From Bacillus subtilis (GTDB taxonomy: Bacteria > Pseudomonadota > Alphaproteobacteria > Rhizobiales > Rhizobiaceae): DNA of 50,748 nt. The notes under the pieces are model-generated. The model saw only the letters and a list, made by a program, of their open reading frames with translations, did not search any database and was not told the origin of the DNA. Position numbers and translations under genes: made by a program. Positions 8,139 through 15,853 of this stretch are shown here, piece after piece; within the stretch, counting starts at the first letter, position 1; each line of letters begins with the position of its first letter. The stretch covers positions 1-50,748 of the forward strand of contig JAHREI010000012.1 in assembly GCA_021733665.1 (NCBI GenBank), in the 5' to 3' direction.

Positions 8139-8773
8139 CACAGACCTCGTGGGTTGATGTTGAGATAGCGATACAGGCGTTCCAGCCATGCTTCCTCTGC
8201 CTTCATACTTGGCCAAGGCTTGAGGGCTGATTTAAGCCGGACGGGTGCCAATAAGCGCTCCGGTAACTCGCGTTCAGCATGGGGGCCGAAAAAGGTTCGA
8301 ACTTCAACGCGCAACATCCGGTCATCCATATCTGCGATGATATGCTTGAGTTTCAGATCGTGCAGGTTAATCAGTCCCGCCTTAGCGTAGATTGCTTCGT
8401 CGAGTGTCGCCTTGCTTCGCTCCAAGGCAATTTCGTAAAGTTTGCCTAATTCAGCACCAAGCTGCGACAGATGCATCTGAACCAAACGGCTGGACGGGCG
8501 GGGAAGGTCGCCAAAGATTGCTTCATGTGCATCATGCAGCAAGAAATAGCCTGCCATCAAGCCAGAATTGGTCTCGTCAAACACTGCATCCGCACCCATG
8601 ACGCAATGTTGCGCCACAGAATAGGTGATGCTCGTATAGGCTCCATTGAAGCGGGCAATTTTTGAAAGGGCGCTGGCAATATCTGTCCAGACAATGTCTT
8701 CCACTGTCGGATTGGCAATGTCCATCATGCGCCCGTGTGCCTGAATAGAAACTACAGAGGGCAGGGCGTTCAT
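8138..8773 (-). CDS. HD-domain phosphohydrolase (YfbR-like)
   Basis: A 211-aa metal-dependent hydrolase. Metal ligands fit His56 (VAQHC), His80-Asp81 (LLHDAHEA) and a later Asp in ADMDDR; the GDLPRP motif after the HD pair is typical of YfbR-like 5'-nucleotidases and phage relatives. The likely substrates are nucleoside monophosphates, which would let the phage adjust nucleotide pools. The substrate is inferred from the family. Stop and SSB start overlap (TGATG). Confidence 0.87.
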   Translation of the reverse strand: MNALPSVVSIQAHGRMMDIANPTVEDIVWTDIASALSKIARFNGAYTSITYSVAQHCVMGADAVFDETNSGLMAGYFLLHDAHEAIFGDLPRPSSRLVQMHLSQLGAELGKLYEIALERSKATLDEAIYAKAGLINLHDLKLKHIIADMDDRMLRVEVRTFFGPHAERELPERLLAPVRLKSALKPWPSMKAEEAWLERLYRYLNINPRGL

Positions 8774-9285
8774 TGGATCGTCTCCGCAGGTGCCAGTTTA
8801 GCGTCTAAGGCATCAATCAGCTTGTTGCGGTTCCCTGGAACAACCGGCAATGTCAGCAAATAAGCAAGCAAGAGATTGATACAGCGGTGCCGCAAAACAT
8901 GCCATGGATCTTGAGCGTAGGCCGCACGGGTACGACAATAAGCCTGCCACGCCTTCCGTTGAGCATCGTTCAAAGCATGATTGTCAGGTAGCGCCGGTTC
9001 TTCGATAGCGGCTTTGCTGATCTTGAAACTCATATCAGACAGGCCATGGCGGGAAGGATACTGGTAGCGCACATGGGTTTTGGTGGCCAGCGCCGTTGCT
9101 TCTGCCTGAAGTTCAATAATTTCGGCTGTAGTGTAACCCGCCGCAATGAGGTCGGAAGCCTGAACGCCGCCGTGCAACGCATTGATATCTAAAATATCAT
9201 TAGCCATCGCTCGAACATTCTTTGAATGGGTGCTTTGTGAGGAAGTAAGCAAGTTCGCGCTTGTGGTTTTTTCAGCTGTAATCAT
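8770..9285 (-). CDS. Hypothetical early-operon protein
   Basis: A 171-aa protein of unknown function. It is mostly helical, with a central segment around residues 52-70 (AAGYTTAEIIELQAEATAL) and a C-terminal leucine-rich helix (INLLLAYLLTLPVVP). The ATG at 9285 is preferred over the longer frame because GAGG lies five bases upstream and one base separates it from the stop of the preceding gene; the longer frame would overlap that gene in another frame. It overlaps the HD gene by 4 bp. Confidence 0.75.
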   Translation of the reverse strand: MITAEKTTSANLLTSSQSTHSKNVRAMANDILDINALHGGVQASDLIAAGYTTAEIIELQAEATALATKTHVRYQYPSRHGLSDMSFKISKAAIEEPALPDNHALNDAQRKAWQAYCRTRAAYAQDPWHVLRHRCINLLLAYLLTLPVVPGNRNKLIDALDAKLAPAETIQ

Positions 9286-9286
9286 G

Positions 9287-9541
9287 TCAGCCTCGTGCAG
9301 AAAGAAACAGTTCGCTAAGCGCTGGCGCAATAAAGCCAGCAACCGCAGTGACAAATAAAAAAATGGAAATAGCTGAGCAGGCATCAGCCGCCATGTTGGG
9401 GGAGTGATCATGACTAGACTGATGCCTGTCTTGATCGCCGTTGTACCGGAGGAGTTGAGTACGGCGACAAGAAGAAACCCGAGCAAGGGCTGATCCGGTG
9501 AAAGTGCCTAATGATTTGGTCTGTAAAGAATATGTTCGCAT
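9287..9541 (-). CDS. Small membrane protein, first gene of the PL operon
   Basis: An 84-aa protein with a hydrophilic N-terminal half and one hydrophobic segment at about residues 55-75 (AISIFLFVTAVAGFIAPAL), predicting a single membrane span. The ATG at 9541 has AGGTGG eight bases upstream; a GTG at 9553 is an alternative. It is the promoter-proximal gene of the leftward operon. Position and membrane anchor would suit a host-takeover or superinfection function, but nothing specific is recognised. Confidence 0.6.
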   Translation of the reverse strand: MRTYSLQTKSLGTFTGSALARVSSCRRTQLLRYNGDQDRHQSSHDHSPNMAADACSAISIFLFVTAVAGFIAPALSELFLSARG

Positions 9542-9579
9542 GTAACCATCCACCTAAAAATCAACGAGTGCATGGATAT

Positions 9580-9608
9580 ATATGACGATAATCGTCATAC
9601 GCTGTCAA
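9580..9608 (-). promoter_or_regulatory. Early promoter PL with repressor operator OL1
   Basis: On the minus strand there is a perfect -35 TTGACA (9603-9608), a 17-bp spacer, and a -10 TCATAT (9580-9585). The spacer holds the 15-bp operator core TGACGATTATCGTCA, extended to a 19-bp perfect palindrome at 9581-9599. The repressor would sit between and over the promoter elements. The predicted start is about 30 bases before the first gene. The design matches PR base for base in spacing and -10. Confidence 0.82.
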
Positions 9609-9618
9609 TGAAATAATA

Positions 9619-9633
9619 TGTCGATAATCGACA
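9619..9633. promoter_or_regulatory. Repressor operator OL2 (variant)
   Basis: TGTCGATAATCGACA is a perfect 15-bp odd palindrome that differs from the consensus TGACGATAATCGTCA at one symmetric position. Its centre lies 36 bp from OL1, just upstream of the PL -35. The surrounding stretch 9634-9818 holds no other recognised element. Confidence 0.75.
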
Positions 9634-9818
9634 ATATTTAAAAATTAAGCATTATCAATATGTTGCAAACCATCAATGCAAGCGCACAGCATGACGCTGC
9701 GCGTCACCCGTTAAGGCTGATGCACAGTAATATGATAATGATGGGGAGTGATTTGATAATTTTAAGCAGCCGAAAGCACCGGAAACGGGCTCATATGCGG
9801 CCTAATATGCGAGTTAGC

Positions 9819-10451
9819 TTAATCTTCGCGTCGTACTGCGTAAACAACCTTGCCAAGAATGCGAATAGTCTCACCGTCATCTCCGTTTATTTCTAAAGGG
9901 GTTTGATGGTGTGGGTCTGTCGACTCCGGCATGAGCCAGAATTTGCCAAAATCGTCCTTGGCAAGTGTTTTAACTGTTGTTTCGCGCATTCCATCTGCAC
10001 GCTCACGCTCAACAACATATCTTTTGCCTGGCATTAGCTCTTCCGGATTTTTATAAAAATTCGTAATGATGACAACGCTACCATCAGGATAGCGTTTATT
10101 CATGGAAGAACCTTTAATTTCTCCGCCAATGAGCTCTTTGCCTCTAAAATCAGGGTCATCGGGGATGACCACATCATATCTACGCTCATCATCCCATTCC
10201 GTTGCATCTGACCAGTATCCAGCCTGAATATTGCAAATAACTTCAACCTGACGCGTGCCAGCAGAAGCACTGATCAAATCAGTAACCGAGCAGTTAAACA
10301 GCTCTGCGAGCTGCTTCATCCTGCTAAGGGTGAATTCTACCCGGCCGTTTTCCAGCCGGTTGTAGTTTTCAGGGGAAATATTGAGGTATGCCGCTACATC
10401 TGCCTGTGAAAGGCCGCGAGATACCCTGAGCGCTTTCAGATATTTGTTCAT
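9819..10451 (-). CDS. CI/LexA-like prophage repressor (XRE HTH plus S24 peptidase)
   Basis: A 210-aa lysogeny repressor. Residues 5-58 form an XRE helix-turn-helix (LSQADVAAYLNISPENYNRLENG). The C-terminal half is an S24 self-cleaving domain with likely nucleophile Ser116 (KGSSMNKRYPDG) and Lys161 (TTVKTL). Ala77-Gly78 (CNIQAGYW) matches the position of the LexA cleavage site. It should bind the five TGACGATAATCGTCA-type operators at PL, PR and its own promoter, and be inactivated by RecA after DNA damage. No shine-dalgarno precedes the ATG, and a -10 (TTATAA, 10458-10463) ends six bases before it, so the message may be leaderless. Confidence 0.93.
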   Translation of the reverse strand: MNKYLKALRVSRGLSQADVAAYLNISPENYNRLENGRVEFTLSRMKQLAELFNCSVTDLISASAGTRQVEVICNIQAGYWSDATEWDDERRYDVVIPDDPDFRGKELIGGEIKGSSMNKRYPDGSVVIITNFYKNPEELMPGKRYVVERERADGMRETTVKTLAKDDFGKFWLMPESTDPHHQTPLEINGDDGETIRILGKVVYAVRRED

Positions 10452-10460
10452 GGCTTTTTA

Positions 10461-10475
10461 TAACGAAAATCGTCA
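10461..10475. promoter_or_regulatory. Repressor operator near the repressor start (OR3-like)
   Basis: TAACGAAAATCGTCA keeps the right half-site exactly and the left half loosely. It overlaps the -10 (10458-10463) of the repressor promoter, so occupancy should shut off repressor synthesis, as OR3 does in lambda. It is the weakest match of the five sites. Confidence 0.65.
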
Positions 10476-10485
10476 AATGGAAAAA

Positions 10486-10500
10486 TGATGATTATCGTCA
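10486..10500. promoter_or_regulatory. Repressor operator OR2-like
   Basis: TGATGATTATCGTCA differs from the consensus palindrome by one base in the left half-site. Its centre lies 25 bp from the site at 10461 and 35 bp from the site at 10521. Confidence 0.75.
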
Positions 10501-10509
10501 TATCCTCTC

Positions 10510-10538
10510 TTGACTTTTATTGACGATAATCGTCATAT
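10510..10538 (+). promoter_or_regulatory. Early promoter PR with operator OR1
   Basis: -35 TTGACT (10510-10515), 17-bp spacer, -10 TCATAT (10533-10538). The spacer contains the perfect operator TGACGATAATCGTCA (10521-10535). The expected transcription start, about seven bases past the -10, coincides with the ATG of the Cro-like gene at 10545. The layout is the same as PL. Confidence 0.8.
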
Positions 10539-10544
10539 TGTTAT

Positions 10545-10796
10545 ATGGACTTAAAAAAGTGGCGACTAACGCAACAGTTGACGCTCAGTGAATGTGCTGA
10601 CCGGCTCCGCTTGGTCAACGCAAGAACCTATCAGCGTTATGAAACCGGCGAGAACCGTACAGATGCAGATATTGCAGAGCGCATTCTTGCTATGACTAAA
10701 GGACAGGTAACAGTGGGTGACCTTCATCAGATGCGCCTCGACTGGCTGCGCGGTCATCGCCCTGATAAATTTCAGGAGGCTGTTGATGCTGTCTGA
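10545..10796 (+). CDS. Cro-like HTH regulator
   Basis: An 83-aa DNA-binding protein, almost entirely one XRE-type helix-turn-helix (LTLSECADRLRLVNARTYQRYETGEN, about residues 12-37), divergent from the repressor gene and first under PR: the Cro position. It probably competes for the same operators to commit to lytic growth. There is no shine-dalgarno, and the ATG falls where PR transcription should begin, which suggests a leaderless mRNA. The HTH starts almost at residue 1, so the ATG cannot be much further downstream. Confidence 0.87.
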   Translation: MDLKKWRLTQQLTLSECADRLRLVNARTYQRYETGENRTDADIAERILAMTKGQVTVGDLHQMRLDWLRGHRPDKFQEAVDAV

Positions 10797-10800
10797 TCCC

Positions 10801-11106
10801 TCAACCTGCCGAACAGTATCGATGTCTCGCGCGTTTCAACGCCCCATCAATCAATGCTACCGCATCGCGGGCGGCAACTTCCTGCAATATCTCCTGATCT
10901 CGGGGATGCAGCTCAGCCGAAAGCGTTTTAATAAGTTTATGGAAGTCTATCTGGCTGACATATTCCCTCAGCCGCAAATAAAGAATTTCAAATCCATGCT
11001 TGTCGCGTCGCCGAAAGGTAACCGCAAGTTCTATCAGTGCATTAATGAGGATCGCATTGTCGATCCTTTCTTTAGCCAGTTGCGCTTGTATTGGCGGTAT
11101 CGGCAT
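10801..11106 (-). CDS. Hypothetical protein, antisense to PR transcript
   Basis: A 101-aa soluble, largely helical protein (NAILINALIELAVTF, then LRLREYVSQIDFHKLIKTL) of unknown function. It faces the Cro-like gene tail to tail. GGAG lies ten bases before the ATG. It is chosen over the plus-strand frame 10717-11175 on the same DNA because that frame has cysteine/arginine-rich, low-plausibility composition. Moderate confidence. Confidence 0.5.
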   Translation of the reverse strand: MPIPPIQAQLAKERIDNAILINALIELAVTFRRRDKHGFEILYLRLREYVSQIDFHKLIKTLSAELHPRDQEILQEVAARDAVALIDGALKRARHRYCSAG

Positions 11107-11210
11107 TTCTTTTACACTCCGATATTGCGGCGCTTGAGCCGGGTTCTAACCAGAGGAGCGATTGCTCCCTGCTGATCTGATTACCCCTTCAATCTGACAA
11201 GAAATATTCG

Positions 11211-11255
11211 TTCCCACCACGGGAAAATTAAACGGTTTTTCCCGTCACGGGAAAA
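11211..11255. promoter_or_regulatory. Cluster of inverted GGGAAAA half-sites
   Basis: Four alternating half-sites lie just upstream of the regulator at 11281: TTCCC (11211-11215), GGGAAAA (11221-11227), TTTTCCC (11237-11243), GGGAAAA (11249-11255). The last two form the perfect 19-bp palindrome TTTTCCCGTCACGGGAAAA. The two palindrome centres lie 28 bp apart. It is unrelated to the TGACGAT operators, so a second regulator is implied, perhaps the product of 11281 itself. Confidence 0.65.
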
Positions 11256-11280
11256 CTTTGCCTAAATTCAGGAGGCAATA

Positions 11281-11766
11281 ATGTCCCATCTTTCAAATGC
11301 ATGGTTTCACCGTCTTAAAGCAGCACAACGCGACTTAATCAAAATGTGCGGAGGCATTGCGCGAGCAGCCGAACTGACCTCGACGTCAACAAGCCATGTC
11401 GGTCGCTGGAACCAAGCAAAAGACACCGATTTGATGCCGATTAATGCAATCATCATTCTTGAGGCTGACTGCGGACAACCAATCGTGACATCGGCAATGG
11501 CTGAGTTAAATGGTTTTCGTGTGGAAGACCCCGAGCGGGCTGTAAAAACCACAACGAGCATCATGTCCAGCCTGTCAGATGCAGTTCAAGAAGCTGGCGC
11601 TCTATTTGCTACCGGTGCCGCAGCTGCAGCTGATGGCAAGTTTAGCCCTGCCGAATTAACTAGCCTCGAACGTGCGGCCTCCACATTGACGGCAAAGGTG
11701 GGCGATCTGCGCAATACTCTCGCAGCAGCACAAGTTGATGACACGCTACGTACGGTAGTGGGCTAA
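11281..11766 (+). CDS. CII-like HTH regulator
   Basis: A 161-aa protein. Residues 15-70 look like a phage regulatory HTH (RDLIKMCGGIARAAELTSTS, then SHVGRWNQ), similar in layout to phage CII/CP76-type or rhizobial prophage regulators. The C-terminal half is helical and alanine-rich. GGAGG lies six bases before the ATG. It overlaps the methyltransferase gene by one base (TAATG). Palindromic GGGAAAA sites in its promoter make autoregulation plausible. Named by layout and position only. Confidence 0.7.
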   Translation: MSHLSNAWFHRLKAAQRDLIKMCGGIARAAELTSTSTSHVGRWNQAKDTDLMPINAIIILEADCGQPIVTSAMAELNGFRVEDPERAVKTTTSIMSSLSDAVQEAGALFATGAAAAADGKFSPAELTSLERAASTLTAKVGDLRNTLAAAQVDDTLRTVVG

Positions 11767-12410
11767 TGGCGGCTCAATCTGCTCGTGGATTATTTCGCGC
11801 CACTGGAAACACGTCCAATGTTGAGCTGAAGCGAGAAGAAAATGATTTTTATCCGACGCCGCCAGAGCCGACGCGTGCCTTTCTTGCTGCTGAATATCCG
11901 CGACTAAAAAGCTTCAATAAGATTTGGGAGCCAGCTGCCGGTGATGGTGCAATGGTTCGCGAATTACGGAATTGTGGATTTGAAGTAGTCGCCTCGGATC
12001 TGATTGATCGCGGTTGTGGTGCTGTCATTCGTAATTATTACGATTTCAAAACAGCGCCAGCAAAAGCCATGTTTACCAATCCGCCGTACACTGAATGTAA
12101 TTGGCGGGACGGAAAAGGTGGCTGGATTGCACATGCTCTGGAAAATCTAAAGCTGGAATATATGGCGCTACTGCTTAGCTGGAACTGGCCAGGTGCTGGT
12201 GGTTTGGCGGAGCTATACGCCAAGTACCCGCCTGCGCGGGTATATCTTATGCGCTGGAAAATTGATTTTACGGGGCAGGGTGCCCCGCCAATGCTTAATG
12301 CATGGTTTGTTTGGGATACAAAGTGGCAGGGTGAGACAGCCCTACGCATGCTCGACCGACGGATGGATTTCCGTCAGCCTTCATTGCTCGACGATGAGGC
12401 GCTGATATGA
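11766..12410 (+). CDS. Adenine-type SAM-dependent DNA methyltransferase
   Basis: A 214-aa class I methyltransferase. The AdoMet-binding loop is IWEPAAGDGAMV (about residues 57-68), the second strand VVASDLIDRG, and the catalytic motif NPPYTE (about residue 102) is the D/NPPY box of N6-adenine and related amino methyltransferases. The order AdoMet loop then NPPY, with no large target-recognition domain, fits small phage Dam-like enzymes. The tail reads RQPSLLDDEAL, loosely like a clamp-binding motif. It could protect phage DNA from host restriction. No partner nuclease is present. Confidence 0.85.
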   Translation: MAAQSARGLFRATGNTSNVELKREENDFYPTPPEPTRAFLAAEYPRLKSFNKIWEPAAGDGAMVRELRNCGFEVVASDLIDRGCGAVIRNYYDFKTAPAKAMFTNPPYTECNWRDGKGGWIAHALENLKLEYMALLLSWNWPGAGGLAELYAKYPPARVYLMRWKIDFTGQGAPPMLNAWFVWDTKWQGETALRMLDRRMDFRQPSLLDDEALI

Positions 12411-13639
12411 CTGCTCACATACCCGGCGTTATTGCTGAATTCATCGAAAGCGCTCGCGGTTTATCCATTGCTGTAGCTGCACCTGTTCTTGGATTGAAAG
12501 TGCTTGGGCGCAAGTCTGAGCATGCTCAACCATGCCCTGCCTGTGGAGGTCATGACGGGTTTGCCTTCAATACTCAGAAGAATAAATGGAACTGCCGTCA
12601 TGCCGGTGTTGGTGGCAATGATGCTATTGGAATGGCAGCGCACATCAACGGTTTAGATATTAAGCACCGTGACGGTTTTTTAGCGGCTTGCGGACTTGTA
12701 CTCGGACAGCCAGTGCCTGTGGGTGGTGAGCAGGAAAGTGACAATGACCGGCAAAGCCGCCTTGATCGGCTTGAGGCTATGAAGCGGCGCAACGCTCTCC
12801 AGAGTGAAAAAGCTGCAAAGCAGGCTGATGACTACCGTGAAAAGGAACGTAACAAGGCGCGTGGCATTTATGACAGAGCTGACTTTCTGAGCACCTCGCC
12901 TATTGCTTTTGGTCGTGAATATTTGATGGCACGTTGTGGTGGCTATGCCCCGCAATGGGAATGGCTGCGTGTAGATGAAAATGTTCCTTACTGGCACAAT
13001 GGTGAAGTGCTGCATGAAGGTGCCGCTATCATCGCGCCTTTCATGGACATTGCTCATACCGTGATAGGTTGCCACATCACCTGGATTGATTTGGCTGTTG
13101 TTGGCAAATATCGGCCAATTTTGAAAGACCCTGTTACCAATGAACTCCTGCCGTCTAAAAAAATGCGCGGGAGCAAAAAGGGCGGCATTATTCCTCTTTC
13201 AGGTGAAATGGAAGCATCTCGCTGGGTTGGCGGTGAGGGCATAGAAAACGGTATGGCTGTGGCAGCCAGTGAAAACTTCCGCGCGGATACTTTTTATTTC
13301 GCAGCCGGTGACTTGGGCAATCTCTCCGGTGCGGCTGAACCGTCCTCACGTTTTCCGCACCCGTTTCTCACCAAGACCGACCGAAACGGGGTTGCTCGCC
13401 GTGTATTTATTGCAGGGCCAGAGCCAAAGAAAAATCAAGAAGAAGGTGAGGCAATGTTTGTGCCGCATCATGTGACTGATTTGGTTCTCCTCGCTGATGG
13501 GGATTCTGAACCGATCATGACAGCATCAGCGATGATACGCGCTAAAACCAGGCTAGGACGAACTAACAGGCGTTGCCTGATTGTATTCCCTCCCAAAAAT
13601 GAAGACTTCGCAAACATGGCACAGGTGCAACATGACTGA
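12407..13639 (+). CDS. Primase: zinc-finger and Toprim protein
   Basis: A 410-aa primase-type protein. A CHC2-like zinc ribbon lies near residues 43-66 (CPACGGHDGFAF, then WNCRHAGVGGNDA), followed by a helical linker and a Toprim-like region with GGEGIENGMAVAAS (about residue 275) and the acidic LLADGDSEP (about residue 363). It would make RNA primers for phage replication together with the helicase encoded next. ATG overlaps the previous stop (ATGA), and its 3' end overlaps the helicase gene by 8 bp. Confidence 0.85.
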   Translation: MTAHIPGVIAEFIESARGLSIAVAAPVLGLKVLGRKSEHAQPCPACGGHDGFAFNTQKNKWNCRHAGVGGNDAIGMAAHINGLDIKHRDGFLAACGLVLGQPVPVGGEQESDNDRQSRLDRLEAMKRRNALQSEKAAKQADDYREKERNKARGIYDRADFLSTSPIAFGREYLMARCGGYAPQWEWLRVDENVPYWHNGEVLHEGAAIIAPFMDIAHTVIGCHITWIDLAVVGKYRPILKDPVTNELLPSKKMRGSKKGGIIPLSGEMEASRWVGGEGIENGMAVAASENFRADTFYFAAGDLGNLSGAAEPSSRFPHPFLTKTDRNGVARRVFIAGPEPKKNQEEGEAMFVPHHVTDLVLLADGDSEPIMTASAMIRAKTRLGRTNRRCLIVFPPKNEDFANMAQVQHD

Positions 13640-15452
13640 TGAAAATAACAATGTGCCTACTGCCATCCTTGGCCTGCTTGCGGAAGCGGATAGGAATCTG
13701 AGCGTTAACGGAATGTCTGGCGGCTATGTGGACTACGCACGCAACGGAAAGTCATCTGCATCTGATGTACCACTCCAAAGCGACGATCTGCAGCTTAGCA
13801 AAGAAGAAATTCTGGCTGAGTGCTGCCAAGAGCCTGAAACTGATATTGGCAATGGCCGGCGTTTCCTAAACCGCTATGGAAATAAGGTTATTCATGTTGC
13901 CCGTGTGGGTTGGCACGGCTTTGACGGTACACGCTGGAAAGAGGATGAGGATGGTTCCGTTGTGAGGCCATTGGCGCAGATCACAGCTGAGATGATCGCA
14001 GATGAAGCCACTTTGCTGACCGCTACCGAAGAAGAAGAACAAACCATAGAAGCCGCCCGTGCTGCGCGCATTGAACGTAAAGCTATGGGGCCGGCAAAAA
14101 AAGATTGGGATGCAGAAAAACTCGCCCGCTGGATGGATTTGGAGAATGTTATTGAGGATGGTGAAGAAGCAAAGAAAAAGGTGAACGGCCGCAAATCCTC
14201 CCGCCACAGACACGCTAAATCCACCGCAGGCACATCAAAACTAAACAATATGATGACCGAAGCGGCGCCTCATGTAGCCAAAATGGTTGGTGATCTGAAC
14301 GGTGATCTGTATGCGGTTAATTGTAAGAACGGCACCTTGCGCTTTTACCGTAATCTGGTGGCAACGCCTGAAAATCCTACTCCCTCTTATGGCGATTGGA
14401 TGGTTAGGCTTGATCCCCATCGCCCTTCAGATTTCATATCTAAGTTAGCACCTTACGACTGGAAAGCGCGTGCTGGCGCTCCTGAATTTGATGCCTTCTT
14501 AAAGCGTATCCAGCCCGATATAGATATTCGTAAGTTTCTGCAGCGTTTCTGTGGTTATGCCTTGCTGGGTCTGACTATTGAACAATGCCTGGTCTTTTTC
14601 TACGGGGCAGGGCGAAACGGTAAGTCGACGTTCGTGGATCTGATCTGTGAAATTCTCGGCGACTATGCGGTTACCCTATCGATCGACAGTTTTGCGGGCG
14701 AGAGTAAACGCGGCGGTAGTGAGGCCACACCTGATCTGGCGCGTTTGCCTGGTGCAAGGCTTGTTGCGGCTTCTGAGCCGGAAATGGGCGTAAAGTTGAA
14801 AGACGCTCTTATCAAGACGTTGACTGGTGGTGAAAAGATTGCTGTGCGCCGTTTGCATCAGGATTTTATTGAACTTGTTCCACAGTTCAAAATCATACTC
14901 TCAGGCAACCATAAACCGCGGATTGATGATACCTCGGACGGTATATGGCGGCGTGTAAATCTTGTCCCGTGGGAAGTCCAAATACCGTTGTCTGATGTTG
15001 ATCGTGATTTGCCAAGTAAATTGCGTGCTGAAGCGGCCGGTGTATTCGCATGGATGGTTGAAGGTGCGCTGGCATATCTGAATGAGGGGCTGAACACGCC
15101 GGAAAAAATCAGAAATGCAACAAATGAATATCGGGAAGATAGTGATCCGATTGGTGCGTTTGTACGTGCAGCATGCATCGTGACAGGTGATGAGCATGAC
15201 ATTTCTTCGCCCGGTGACTTGTTCATCGGTTATTCTAATTTTGCATCACGAGAGGGCGCACCCGAATTTAAACAAGGCACTTTTGCGCGGCGCTTCCCTG
15301 ATTACGCACGAATGTCTTGGAAAGCCCCGGACGGCAATATGCGTCAATTCTGGAAAGCCAAATCTGGCACCACAGTCTACAAGGGTGTCAGGGTGAAAGA
15401 TGAATTCGTAACTCCTTCAGGTGCGACAGGGGACAGCTATGGACACATTTAA
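13632..15452 (+). CDS. Phage/plasmid SF3 helicase (P4 alpha / D5 family)
   Basis: A 606-aa replicative helicase. The Walker A box GAGRNGKST lies near residue 325, followed by the ASEPE acidic motif and the SF3/D5 block LSGNHKPRI with DDTSDGIWRRVNLVPW. It is preceded by the D5_N region around FLQRFCGYALLGLTIEQCLVFF. The N-terminal 250 residues carry a charged helical insert. The start at 13632 (MTDENNNVP) is chosen because it follows the overlap with the primase; a frame opening at 13581 lies inside that gene. It is likely to act at the iteron cluster just downstream. Confidence 0.92.
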   Translation: MTDENNNVPTAILGLLAEADRNLSVNGMSGGYVDYARNGKSSASDVPLQSDDLQLSKEEILAECCQEPETDIGNGRRFLNRYGNKVIHVARVGWHGFDGTRWKEDEDGSVVRPLAQITAEMIADEATLLTATEEEEQTIEAARAARIERKAMGPAKKDWDAEKLARWMDLENVIEDGEEAKKKVNGRKSSRHRHAKSTAGTSKLNNMMTEAAPHVAKMVGDLNGDLYAVNCKNGTLRFYRNLVATPENPTPSYGDWMVRLDPHRPSDFISKLAPYDWKARAGAPEFDAFLKRIQPDIDIRKFLQRFCGYALLGLTIEQCLVFFYGAGRNGKSTFVDLICEILGDYAVTLSIDSFAGESKRGGSEATPDLARLPGARLVAASEPEMGVKLKDALIKTLTGGEKIAVRRLHQDFIELVPQFKIILSGNHKPRIDDTSDGIWRRVNLVPWEVQIPLSDVDRDLPSKLRAEAAGVFAWMVEGALAYLNEGLNTPEKIRNATNEYREDSDPIGAFVRAACIVTGDEHDISSPGDLFIGYSNFASREGAPEFKQGTFARRFPDYARMSWKAPDGNMRQFWKAKSGTTVYKGVRVKDEFVTPSGATGDSYGHI

Positions 15453-15781
15453 CCCTCGCCCCCTAATCCAGATGCGCGCGTGCAGCGTTTTATGCGCCCT
15501 TGCCAGCCGTTGCGGGGTGATACAGCGGACGCTAGGGGCGGTATTTCGGAGATTATTTTTCTGCTGCCCTAGAAAAGGGATAGGGAATTCAAAGCACTAT
15601 GCCGCAAGGGGCGGTAGGGGCGCTAGTCTCGCACATTACATACGCGCGCGTATAAAAGAGGGTACGGGGTTAAAGGTTTTAAATCCGCTCTTATATATAC
15701 CCGCCCTCTATCTTCCCTACCTTCCCTTGCGTCCCTTCTTTTATTTTTATCAATATTTTTCAACGAGTTAGAAAATCTAAC

Positions 15782-15847
15782 TTTGGGACGATTAAACAGA
15801 ATTAGGGGCGATAGAATTAAATTTGGGGCGATAGCTCTAAAACGGGG
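15782..15847 (+). repeat. 20-bp iterons, candidate replication origin
   Basis: Three direct repeats spaced exactly 20 bp: GGGACGATTAA at 15785, GGGGCGATAGAATTAA at 15805, GGGGCGATAGCTCTAAA at 15825, with a partial GGGG at 15844. Each is preceded by TT(T/A) and followed by an A/T-rich tail. Related GGGGCG blocks occur at 15535, 15608 and 15617. They lie in a 401-base stretch (15453-15853) without a gene, just after the helicase gene. The stretch also has strong AT-rich and CT-rich runs, as in iteron-type origins. An operator cluster for the next gene is the alternative. Confidence 0.55.
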
Positions 15848-15853
15848 TTTAAA

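Noticed and set aside
8139-8216. 27-residue N-terminal extension of SSB
   Set aside because: It would read the end of the HD gene in another frame; ATG 8138 has GAGG and TGATG coupling and starts the OB fold.
9213-9227. GAACATTCTTTGAAT as a second LexA box
   Set aside because: One half-site mismatch, and it lies inside a coding region far from any promoter.
9660-9896. 78-aa plus-strand frame across the repressor end
   Set aside because: It lies over the S24 domain codons, has no ribosome site and has odd composition.
10717-11175. 152-aa plus-strand frame after the Cro-like gene
   Set aside because: It overlaps Cro heavily, has implausible composition and competes with a better minus-strand gene (10801-11106).
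15439-15771. Reading frame in the iteron stretch (about 110 aa)
   Set aside because: Low-complexity, proline/tyrosine-rich translation with no ribosome site; the DNA is better explained as non-coding origin-like sequence.
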